Part shown: piece after piece, positions 34,006-41,754 of the stretch
How positions within the stretch are numbered: position 1 is the first letter of the stretch
How the letters are laid out: each line of letters begins with the position of its first letter
Origin: Paenibacillus sp. FSL K6-1096
GTDB taxonomy: Bacteria; Bacillota; Bacilli; Paenibacillales; Paenibacillaceae
Reading direction: 5' to 3'
DNA length: 64,000 nucleotides
NCBI RefSeq assembly: GCF_037977055.1
Contig: NZ_CP150274.1
Span: 4,774,001-4,838,000 of the forward strand
Position numbers and translations under genes: made by a program
The notes under the pieces: model-generated
Database searches by the model: none
The model's input: only the letters and a program-made list of their open reading frames with translations
Told to the model about the DNA's origin: nothing

Positions 34006-34946
34006 ACAGCGGCTTCCGGTCCATGCATCCGGTCGTGGCTCTGCTGTATTATGCAGGGCTGCTGCTGTTTGCACTGCTGATCTTTCACCCGCTGTTCCTG
34101 GTGACGGAGATAGCGGGGCTGCTGGCGCTCCTGCTGCTGCAGGGACAGGGGAAGCTGGTCCGGCGCAGCCTGCCGTTCATGCTGCTGACGGCCGCTTCTG
34201 TAGCCTTGCTGAATCCGCTGTTCTCGCACCGGGGAGCGCATATCCTGTTCTACTGGCTCGACCAGCCGGTTACACTTGAGGCCGTGCTGTACGGGCTGAT
34301 GATGACAGCCGTGCTGCTGTCGGTCTTCCTCTGGTTCATCTCTTACCAATATACCGTTACTACAGATAAGTTCATGTACCTCTTCGCATCGGCTGCGCCG
34401 AGAACAGCCCTGCTGACGCTGATGACCCTCCGGTTCGTTCCTTTGTTCCGGCGGCGGCTGCAGCAGATTACCCTGATCCAGCGCCTGCGCGGTGTGGATA
34501 CCCGTACCGGGAGCCTCAAGAAGCGGATGCGGGACGGGATGACCCTGCTGAAAATTCTGCTCACCTGGTCACTGGAAGAAGCGCTGCAGACAGGAGACTC
34601 TATGACCGCCCGCGGCTATGGTATTGCCAAACGGAGCAGCTACAGTATATATAAGGCGGACTTGCAGGATAAGCTGGTCCTGCTGCTGCTGACAGTCAGC
34701 GCCGCCGTTACCCTGCTGTTCTGGGTTCAGGGGTCCGGCAGGCTGGAAATTTACCCGCGCATGAGACCCATGGAATTCGGCTGGACCGAGGCCGTGATGT
34801 ACGGCAGCTTCTGCCTGTTCGTACTGCTGCCTGCGGCACTGGAAGGAAAGGAGAAATGGTTATGGAGATCCTCAGAGCGGAGAGCTTATCCTTCCGCTAT
34901 CCCGAAGCAGACCGGGACTCACTTCATGAGCTCTCGTTCACAATAG
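34002..34946 (+). CDS. ECF transporter T component
   Basis: Membrane coupling subunit (EcfT/CbiQ family), 314 aa, about five to six membrane segments. The coupling-helix motif Ala-Arg-Gly is visible as MTARGYG, and a second element, RLRGVDTRTGSLKKRMRDG, fits the other coupling helix. The start is ATG overlapping the lipoprotein stop; the frame is open further upstream but without a site. The C-terminal ~28 residues are read through the start of the ATPase gene, an overlap of 85 bases, which is long. In cobalamin ECF systems this component has been called CbrV. Confidence 0.82.
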   Translation: MNSGFRSMHPVVALLYYAGLLLFALLIFHPLFLVTEIAGLLALLLLQGQGKLVRRSLPFMLLTAASVALLNPLFSHRGAHILFYWLDQPVTLEAVLYGLMMTAVLLSVFLWFISYQYTVTTDKFMYLFASAAPRTALLTLMTLRFVPLFRRRLQQITLIQRLRGVDTRTGSLKKRMRDGMTLLKILLTWSLEEALQTGDSMTARGYGIAKRSSYSIYKADLQDKLVLLLLTVSAAVTLLFWVQGSGRLEIYPRMRPMEFGWTEAVMYGSFCLFVLLPAALEGKEKWLWRSSERRAYPSAIPKQTGTHFMSSRSQ

Positions 34947-36589
34947 AAGAGGGCGAATTCGTAGTGCTCTGCGGTCCCTCCGGCAGCGGCAAAACCACCC
35001 TGCTCCGCCATCTGAAGCGCGGACTTGCTCCGGTAGGCACGCTAAGCGGAATCCTGGCCTACAAAGGGCAGCCGCTGGACCGGCTTCCGGAAGCCGTGGC
35101 GGCAGGGGAGATCGGCATGGTCTTCCAGCACCCGGACGCGCAGATCGTGATGGATACCGTCTGGCATGAGCTGGCCTTCTCGATGGAGAACCTGGGGATG
35201 CCGCCGGCGGTGATGCGGACCCGGCTGGCCGAGATCTGCGGCTGGTTCGGGCTGGAGCCGCTGCTGTACCAGCCGGTGCATGAGCTGTCCGGCGGACAGA
35301 AGCAGCTGCTGAATCTGGCTTCGGTGCTGCTGCTCCAGCCCCGGGTGCTGCTCCTGGACGAACCGACCTCACAACTTGATCCGGTAGCGGCGCGGGAGTT
35401 CCTTACAGCGCTCCAGCGGCTGAATGAGGAGATGTCCGTTACCGTGATCATCAGCGAGCACCGGCTGGAGGAGGTGCTGCCGCTGGCGGACCGGGTGATT
35501 ATGCTGGACGGCGGTATCCTGAAGGCAGATGCCGACCCCCGCACCTTTGCCGGTCATACCGGCGGGGAATTGGCGGCGGCACGGGATTATCTGCCCGCGG
35601 CGGCGCGTCTGTATCTGCCGCTGGCCCCGGAAGCGGCGGCAGCCGCACCGGAGACGATTCCGCTGACCGTGCGCGAGGGCAGGCGCTGGCTGCATTCCCA
35701 GGCAGCCGCCCAGCCTGCCGTCTCCGGCACCGGGACCGGGCAGCTGTCTGTACTTCCGACTGCTCACGGATTCCGCCAGGAATCCGCCTCGGCCTCTGCC
35801 GCCCATGCTCCAGCCCCTTCCCCTAGCGGTGTCCTGCTCACCTGCCGCGAGGTTACCTTCCGCTACGCGAAGGAGGAGCAGGAGGTGCTGAAGAAGCTCT
35901 CACTGACGCTTCGGCAGGGCGAATTCCTGGCGGTCATGGGCGGCAACGGCGCGGGCAAGTCGACGCTGCTGCATGTGCTCAGCGGGCTGCTGAAGCCGCA
36001 GCGCGGCAAGACGGAGCTGGCCAGAGGGAAGAAGACAGCCCTGCTAGCCCAGAATCCGCTGCTCTATTTCAGCCATGACACCGTGGCTGAGGAGCTGAGG
36101 CATATGGCCGGCTACGCCGGGCTGACCGGTGAAGAGGCAGAGCGTGAGATCGCAGCGCTGCTGGATGTTTTCCGGCTCCGGGAGGTGCTGGAGAGCCATC
36201 CGCATGACTTAAGCGGCGGACAGCAGCAGCAGGCGGCCCTCGCCATGATGATGCTGCTGAAGCCGGATATTCTGCTGCTGGATGAGCCGACCAAGGGTCT
36301 CGATCCGGCCGCCAAGGACAGGCTGGCAGCGCTGCTCCAGGAGCTGCGCGACCAGGGGGCAAGCATTCTAATGGTTACACATGATGTGGAGTTTGCCGCC
36401 CGGCATGTGACCCGCTGCGCCCTGCTGTTTGACGGGAGCATCACGGCGGACGGCCCGCCGGCAGAGTTCTTCAGCAGCAATTACTACTATACTACGGCAG
36501 TGAACCGGATGGTGCGGGACTGGCTGCCGCAGGCATTGACGACAGAGGATGTGATGAAGGCATGGCCCGCTACCGCTTACCGCTCCTGA
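34862..36589 (+). CDS. ECF transporter fused A-A' ATPase
   Basis: 575 aa with two complete ABC domains. First: GPSGSGKTTL, LSGGQKQLLNLAS, LLLDEPTSQLD. Second, from about residue 325: GGNGAGKSTLL, LSGGQQQQAALAMM, ILLLDEPTKGLD. The Ala/Pro-rich linker between them spans about 235-320. A fused pair, instead of separate EcfA and EcfA', points to a dedicated system rather than a shared energising module. I choose the second of two nearby ATGs because AAGGAG then stands 8 bases upstream. Cobalamin ECF ATPases of this kind have been called CbrU. Confidence 0.87.
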   Translation: MEILRAESLSFRYPEADRDSLHELSFTIEEGEFVVLCGPSGSGKTTLLRHLKRGLAPVGTLSGILAYKGQPLDRLPEAVAAGEIGMVFQHPDAQIVMDTVWHELAFSMENLGMPPAVMRTRLAEICGWFGLEPLLYQPVHELSGGQKQLLNLASVLLLQPRVLLLDEPTSQLDPVAAREFLTALQRLNEEMSVTVIISEHRLEEVLPLADRVIMLDGGILKADADPRTFAGHTGGELAAARDYLPAAARLYLPLAPEAAAAAPETIPLTVREGRRWLHSQAAAQPAVSGTGTGQLSVLPTAHGFRQESASASAAHAPAPSPSGVLLTCREVTFRYAKEEQEVLKKLSLTLRQGEFLAVMGGNGAGKSTLLHVLSGLLKPQRGKTELARGKKTALLAQNPLLYFSHDTVAEELRHMAGYAGLTGEEAEREIAALLDVFRLREVLESHPHDLSGGQQQQAALAMMMLLKPDILLLDEPTKGLDPAAKDRLAALLQELRDQGASILMVTHDVEFAARHVTRCALLFDGSITADGPPAEFFSSNYYYTTAVNRMVRDWLPQALTTEDVMKAWPATAYRS

Positions 36590-37248
36590 CCGCGCTGGGC
36601 TTATGCGTAGCGGCGCTGGCGCTGGCATCAGCTTTTATGGAGCGCCATTATGTGCTGCTGAGCGGGGTGCTGCTGCTGGCCGCGCTGCTGCCGCTATTGA
36701 TCCGTCTGGAGCGCCGGCCCCTTCAGTCCCGTGAACTGGTGCTGCTCGCTGTCTTGTCGGCGGTCGCTGCGGTCAGCCGGATTCCGTTCGCCGCGCTGCC
36801 GGGAGTGAAGCCTGTATCGGCTGTGGTGATTCTATCCGCGTATGTCTTCGGCGCAGAGGCGGGCTTCGTCATCGGTGCGGTAGCCGCACTGGTCTCCAAT
36901 ATATACTTCGGGCAGGGCCCGTGGACCCCGTGGCAGATGTTCGCCTGGGGCATGACCGGGCTTACTGCAGGCTGGCTGCGGAACAGCTGGCTGCTGCGGA
37001 GGCGGGCCGGACTGCTCGCTTTTGGCTTCATCTGGGGATTCCTGTTCGGCTGGATTATGAATATCTGGGTGCTGCTCAGCCTGCCGGATGCCTTCAGCTG
37101 GAAGCTGGTTGCGGTTACGTTCGCGGCGAGCTTTTACTTCGACCTGGCTCATGCCTTATCCAATGTGTTCTTCCTGGCTGTTCTTGCCGGGGGATGGACC
37201 AAGGTATTGCAGCGTTTCCGCAAGAAATACGGGCTTCTTCAAGAGTGA
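36562..37248 (+). CDS. ECF transporter S component, probably cobalamin-specific
   Basis: 228 aa with six to seven membrane segments. Segments near VLSAVAAVSRIPFAALPGVK, then VVILSAYVFGAEAGFVIGA and GPWTPWQMFAWGMTGLTAG follow the ECF-type riboflavin/cobalamin S-component pattern (CbrT-like). The ATG overlaps the ATPase gene by 28 bases. Placement under a B12 riboswitch and next to DUF4430 proteins makes cobalamin the likely substrate. The sequence alone could not distinguish it from a related vitamin S component. Confidence 0.8.
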   Translation: MARYRLPLLTALGLCVAALALASAFMERHYVLLSGVLLLAALLPLLIRLERRPLQSRELVLLAVLSAVAAVSRIPFAALPGVKPVSAVVILSAYVFGAEAGFVIGAVAALVSNIYFGQGPWTPWQMFAWGMTGLTAGWLRNSWLLRRRAGLLAFGFIWGFLFGWIMNIWVLLSLPDAFSWKLVAVTFAASFYFDLAHALSNVFFLAVLAGGWTKVLQRFRKKYGLLQE

Positions 37249-37403
37249 CAAACGGACAGTATAGACGGCTGAAACGGTGCCCGAAGGCGAGTGAACGGTG
37301 CGATTCCTCTTTTTTCGACAAAATTTGCATTGGACCATCAACAATCTGACGTAACTCTCCGATAAATGAAGTTAGCACGATACCGAGAAGGCGGGATTAC
37401 GGA

Positions 37404-39113
37404 ATGAGACATCTGAAGATTAAGCATAAGATGATTGTATTGATAACGGTAATTATAGTCCTGCTGATTGGCATCGGGGCTACCGGTATGCTGACAACCA
37501 CGCAGATGGCGGAGCGCTCAGAGGAGACCTACCAGCAGAATCTGCAGCCCATTTATTACATTACCGAGATCCGCGGGAATAACCGGGCGATTGAATCCTT
37601 CCTGCTGGAGGCGCTGATTACCCCGAATGCGGTGAAGCGGCTGGAGTTGAAGACAGAGATTCAGAAGAATATCAAGTCGAACAACGAGCTGATGGCCGAG
37701 CTGAAAAAGATTGATTTCAAGAATGACAAAATTGCGGGGTATGTGAACGAGTACGTTCTGCTGCTCCCGGATTACCGTTCCCAGCGCGATAACATTATTC
37801 ATCTGGCGGATAACAATCTGCGGGAAGAAGGGTATCAGGTGTTTACCGGCCCGGCCTTTAATGAGCTGCGCGGCAAAATGGTCAGCCTGCTGGAAGAAAC
37901 CGCCGCGCTGTTCACACAGGAGGCGGCAGACCACAACATGCAGACGGCCAAGAGTGCTAGGAGCACTGTTCTCCTTAGCGGGCTGCTGATTATGGTGGCT
38001 CTGGTCCTCAGTCTGGTCCTTGGTTACCTGATTACTAATCTGATTACGAGACCGCTTAAGGAACTGCAGGGGCTGATGAAGCGGGCCGAAGCGGGGGATC
38101 TGACGGCGGCGGCGACGTATCAGTCCAGGGATGAGATTGGCGAGATCAGCTCCTCCTTCAACACGATGCTGGATGGCCTGAAGAGCATGATGCGCGGTGT
38201 ATCGGAGAGCGCGGAGATTCTGTCGGCGTCCTCCCAGCAGATGAGTGCCAGCGCTGACCAGACGGCCCATGCCTCGCAGATGATCGCCGAGACCTCCGGT
38301 GAGATTGCGGCCGGCTTCGAGGTGCAGGCGGAGAGCATTGCGCTTACGGCGCAGTCGGTCCGTACCATGAGCTATGATATTGCCGAAGCCCGGCACAGCA
38401 GCAATGAGATGAGCAGCCTGATGGAACAGGCCGCTTTATCTGCGGACCGGGGCTTCGAGGCAGTGGAGCAGATTCTCGGGCAGATGCGCGAGATTGATTC
38501 CAGTGTCTCGGCAGGCCGGCAGATCGTCGGCAATCTGGGCAGCCTGTCCGAGGAGATCAACACGATCATCACGACCATTAATGAAATTGCTGCACAGACC
38601 AATCTGCTGTCGCTGAATGCTTCCATCGAAGCAGCCCGGGCGGGGGAGCACGGCCGCGGCTTCGCTGTGGTGGCTGGTGAGATCCGCCAGCTGGCCGAGG
38701 CTACCGGCAGAAGCTCGCTGCGGATTACGGAGATCATTAGCCACATCCGGCAGCAGACGGAAAGTGCCGTTGAAGCGATGGAGCAAGGCTCTGGAATTGT
38801 CTCTCAAGGCGTGGCACAGAGTGAAGTGGTGTCGGCGGCTTTTGCAGCGATCCAGTCCTCCATTCAGGCTGCCGGCGAGCAGACCGAACAGATCTCTCTG
38901 GTGATTACCCATGTGGCCCAGGAGTCGGAGGGGGTAGCCAAGTCCATGACCCAGGTGAATGAAATCTCGCGCAAGGGCGCCGAGGAGGTACAGGGCACCA
39001 GCGAAGCAAGCAAGGAGCAGCTCACCGCGATGGGCGAGATGTCCTCCTCTGCCCAATACCTGGCCACCCTGGCCGAGGACCTGCAGAAAGCGCTGGCCCG
39101 GTTCCGGCTATAA
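37404..39113 (+). CDS. Methyl-accepting chemotaxis protein
   Basis: Transmembrane chemoreceptor of 569 aa. Membrane segments lie at about 10-30 and 190-212. The ligand domain between them is all-helical, of the 4HB_MCP type (LQPIYYITEIRGNNRAIES). A HAMP domain follows (LITRPLKELQGLMKRAEAGD), then the signalling hairpin with the invariant tip IAAQTNLLSLNASIEAARAG and GRGFAVVAGEIRQLAE. Coiled-coil methylation regions flank the tip. No C-terminal CheR-binding pentapeptide is visible. The ligand is unknown. It is monocistronic, between the S-component gene and a terminator. Confidence 0.93.
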   Translation: MRHLKIKHKMIVLITVIIVLLIGIGATGMLTTTQMAERSEETYQQNLQPIYYITEIRGNNRAIESFLLEALITPNAVKRLELKTEIQKNIKSNNELMAELKKIDFKNDKIAGYVNEYVLLLPDYRSQRDNIIHLADNNLREEGYQVFTGPAFNELRGKMVSLLEETAALFTQEAADHNMQTAKSARSTVLLSGLLIMVALVLSLVLGYLITNLITRPLKELQGLMKRAEAGDLTAAATYQSRDEIGEISSSFNTMLDGLKSMMRGVSESAEILSASSQQMSASADQTAHASQMIAETSGEIAAGFEVQAESIALTAQSVRTMSYDIAEARHSSNEMSSLMEQAALSADRGFEAVEQILGQMREIDSSVSAGRQIVGNLGSLSEEINTIITTINEIAAQTNLLSLNASIEAARAGEHGRGFAVVAGEIRQLAEATGRSSLRITEIISHIRQQTESAVEAMEQGSGIVSQGVAQSEVVSAAFAAIQSSIQAAGEQTEQISLVITHVAQESEGVAKSMTQVNEISRKGAEEVQGTSEASKEQLTAMGEMSSSAQYLATLAEDLQKALARFRL

Positions 39114-39154
39114 CACACATCGGCAAGCCACCCCCGGCCCTAGAGCCGCAGCTG

Positions 39155-39185
39155 CCCGGTTTAACTTCGGTTGAGCCGGGTTTTT
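39155..39185 (+). terminator. Terminator after the chemoreceptor gene
   Basis: CCCGGTTTAAC pairs with GTTGAGCCGGG (two G-U pairs) around a TTCG tetraloop, followed by TTTTT. Confidence 0.88.
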
Positions 39186-39322
39186 GATCGTACCGCAACT
39201 AATACCACCCGGTCCGCGTAGATAATGTTGCCCGGGGGCAAGATTCGGGTATAAGCTAGTAGCTCATCAGGTTTAAACGTATGAGAAATACTTTAACTAA
39301 TGGCTTGCTGAGGGGCTGCCTC

Positions 39323-39533
39323 ACCCCGATTAGGGTGAGAGGGGGAGGCTTAATTGCAATTCGTACAACTAAATCTTCCGATGTGCCGCCAAACCTCCGT
39401 TTAGATGTAGTTCGTGCAATTAAAATGCCCCTATACCTGGATTTTTGCTGATACGGGCAAGTTTAGTTGTACAGACTACAATTAGAAAAGGAAGTCCACC
39501 CGTTTCACTGTTTTTAGGTGCACAGAATACACT
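39323..39533. repeat. Intergenic dyad cluster of the YTGYA-N5-TRCAA family
   Basis: The gap 39114-39648 has no gene. After the terminator it holds an inverted repeat, TCACCCCGATTAGGGTGA (39321-39338), like the one near 2315. Four dyads follow: TTGCAATTCGTACAA (39354), TGTAGTTCGTGCAA (39406), TTGTACAGACTACAA (39467-39481) and GTGCACAGAATACAC (39518). Spacing between them is about 50-60 bases. Confidence 0.75.
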
Positions 39534-39648
39534 TATCCAAGTTTTTTCGCTACGAACGGAGCTTCATCCCTTACCACATTTATGGAATGAAATCACTTGT
39601 TTAATTCTGATGGTCTACTAGTAAGTCTTCAAGGAGGCATGTCTAATC

Positions 39649-40800
39649 ATGAAAAATCAAGCATGGAAGCTGGCAATCGTTCCAGCATTACTATTGACCC
39701 TTGCGGCCTGCAGCTCCAATCAGGCGGCCGATCCTGCGGTTACGCCAAGCCCGGAGAACACGGCGGCACCTGTAGAGGCATCGGGCCAGCCCACAGTCCA
39801 GCCTACGGCACAAGCATCGGCTACCCCGGCACCTGCCACAGCTCCCGCTGCATCCCCGGTTCCGGTAAGAGAAATCACACCGTACAAGAATATATCCATC
39901 ACCGACTGGAGAGACGATAAGACGGTTATCGTGGCCAAGGCGAACGAGAAGCTCGGCCCCATCCAATCGGGAGAACTGGCAGGCTCCCTTCCGCAGAGCT
40001 TGTATTTCTTCCATCTGGATACCGGGGAATATGAATTGATAGTGGAGAAGGACAATATGATGCTGGGGGATGCGACACTGTCCGCCGATAACAAATTCCT
40101 GCTCTATAGTGAATTCTCCCTTGGAGATCCTGCGTACATTATTATGGACCTGGGGGGCAAAAAGCCCTTCACGATCAAGAGTGATGCCACCAGCGGAGCC
40201 ATGGGTGCACAGTGGGCGGATAAGGATACGGTGATTGGACCTGCTTATAGCGGCGGCGCTTATACAGCGACGACTTCCGCAAAGATTGCTCCGGTTGAGG
40301 GCTTAAGCGGGGAAGGACTGATTGTGGTCAGGCAAATCAAGGATAAGATTTACTACACCAGCAATTCGAGTGATACCCTGCAGACGCTGGACCTGAAGAC
40401 TAAGGAAAAGGCTGCGCTGAAGCTTCAAAGGGTCGGCGGTGTATACCCTTCACCGGATGAGGAGCAGATGCTGGTGCTGCAATATAAGGATGCCGGACAG
40501 GCGCTGCTGCTAAGTGATACAGACGGATCGAATCAGCGGACCCTTGCGGAAGGGGCAGAGCTTGGCGGTGTCTCCTGGGCATCCGATCAGCGGCTGGTTG
40601 CCTATAGTATAGTTAGTGAGGCGAACGGGAAACGGTCCAGCACCCTGTACATTTATGATCTGGCCGCAGACCAGTCCACAGAGATTACTGCGGGCAACGG
40701 GAATCTGACCACGGCCTGGAGCCCGTCGGGCCGGGAGCTGGCTTATACGGATTGGACAGAGCAGGGGAATAACAGCGGTGTCGTTCATTTAAAATATTGA
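39649..40800 (+). CDS. TolB-like beta-propeller lipoprotein, unknown role
   Basis: 383 aa. The signal ends in the lipobox TLAACSS. A Pro/Ala/Thr-rich linker (about 24-75) precedes a domain with repeated four-stranded blades: LYFFHLDTGEYELIVEKDN, TLDLKTKEKAALKLQRVGG, LLSDTDGSNQRTLAEGAE and YIYDLAADQSTEITAGNG, each with a TolB/WD40-like Asp turn. The family is found as periplasmic or cell-surface scaffolds and peptidase partners. The ATG is preceded by CAAGGAGG. A terminator follows. I see no functional link with its neighbours. Confidence 0.78.
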   Translation: MKNQAWKLAIVPALLLTLAACSSNQAADPAVTPSPENTAAPVEASGQPTVQPTAQASATPAPATAPAASPVPVREITPYKNISITDWRDDKTVIVAKANEKLGPIQSGELAGSLPQSLYFFHLDTGEYELIVEKDNMMLGDATLSADNKFLLYSEFSLGDPAYIIMDLGGKKPFTIKSDATSGAMGAQWADKDTVIGPAYSGGAYTATTSAKIAPVEGLSGEGLIVVRQIKDKIYYTSNSSDTLQTLDLKTKEKAALKLQRVGGVYPSPDEEQMLVLQYKDAGQALLLSDTDGSNQRTLAEGAELGGVSWASDQRLVAYSIVSEANGKRSSTLYIYDLAADQSTEITAGNGNLTTAWSPSGRELAYTDWTEQGNNSGVVHLKY

Positions 40801-40805
40801 ATATA

Positions 40806-40848
40806 AAGAAGCCCGCCTCCGGTAATATACCGGAAGCGGGCTTCTTTG
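40806..40848. terminator. Bidirectional terminator
   Basis: AAGAAGCCCGC and CCGG pair with CCGG and GCGGGCTTCTT around a short loop, with an A-run on the left and TTTG on the right. It serves both the lipoprotein gene and the leftward qox operon, which ends at 40863. Confidence 0.85.
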
Positions 40849-40862
40849 ATTACACTCTGGCT

Positions 40863-41156
40863 CTAAGCATACCAGCCCCATACGAAGATGAACAGGGTGC
40901 CGAAGATCGTGACCAGAGCGACGAACATGGCGTAGCCGATGTTGAGGTACAGCTCTTTTTTGGAATCGGCCGATTCTCCGATGTGCATGAACACAAACAG
41001 CTGCAGCGAAGCCTGGATCAGTGCGGTAACGAGCAGCACGACCATATTGGCGCTTGCGGACAGGTCTCCGTAGATCACAACCAGCGCAGCGGCAGAGAGG
41101 ACCAGAGAGGCTACATAACCCATCACATGCTTAATTGGGAATAGTTGCTTCATCAT
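40863..41156 (-). CDS. qoxD: Quinol oxidase subunit IV
   Basis: 97 aa with three membrane segments; small subunit of the aa3-600-type menaquinol oxidase, thought to help assembly. The segment ALIQASLQLFVFMHIGES is typical of COX4/CyoD/QoxD proteins. The start is the first of two ATGs, one base after the qoxC stop. It is the last gene of the operon, 15 bases before the bidirectional terminator. Confidence 0.88.
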   Translation of the reverse strand: MMKQLFPIKHVMGYVASLVLSAAALVVIYGDLSASANMVVLLVTALIQASLQLFVFMHIGESADSKKELYLNIGYAMFVALVTIFGTLFIFVWGWYA

Positions 41157-41157
41157 G

Positions 41158-41754
41158 TCACATCAGTCCTTTCAGGTAGACGAAGCTGAAGATAAAGATC
41201 CAGACAACATCTAAGAAGTGCCAGAACAAGGAGAAGATGAACGTTTTGTTGGCGGTAGCCGGCGTAATGCCGCGCTTCCACAGCTGAATCATAATACCGA
41301 TGCCCCACAGCAGACCGAAGCTGACGTGAAGTCCGTGCGTTCCCAGCAGGACGAACAGGCTGGAGAGGAATCCGCTGGTCTGCAGCGTAGCACCCTCATG
41401 CACGTAAGTGAAGAATTCATCGATTTCAATGCCGACAAAAGCCAGACCCATCAGCAGCGTGATCGCCATGAAGACCATCATCGCTTTCTTATAGCCATGC
41501 CGCATGGCATGGACGGCAAGGCCGATGGTGAAGGAGCTCGTCAGCAGCAGGAAGGTCTCCATCAGCACCGGGCCGATTTCGAACAGCTCGCTGCCGCTAG
41601 GTCCGCTGGCATAGCGGTTCACCATGACGAAGTAGACGGTGAACAGCGTAGCGAAGAGCGGGATTTCGGCGCCGAGGAACACCCAGAAGCCGAAGATCTT
41701 ATTGCTGTTCTCTTCCGTTGAATATTCGAGCGGCTTGGACGCATCTATTTTCAT
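41158..41754 (-). CDS. qoxC: Quinol oxidase subunit III
   Basis: 198 aa with five membrane segments, as in QoxC/CyoC. The family landmarks are KIFGFWVFLGAEIPLFATLF at the start, LGTHGLHVSFGLLWGIGI and FLDVVWIFIFSFVYL at the C-terminus. The start overlaps the qoxB stop (ATGA), so the two are translationally coupled. The subunit stabilises subunit I and carries no metal centre. Confidence 0.92.
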   Translation of the reverse strand: MKIDASKPLEYSTEENSNKIFGFWVFLGAEIPLFATLFTVYFVMVNRYASGPSGSELFEIGPVLMETFLLLTSSFTIGLAVHAMRHGYKKAMMVFMAITLLMGLAFVGIEIDEFFTYVHEGATLQTSGFLSSLFVLLGTHGLHVSFGLLWGIGIMIQLWKRGITPATANKTFIFSLFWHFLDVVWIFIFSFVYLKGLM

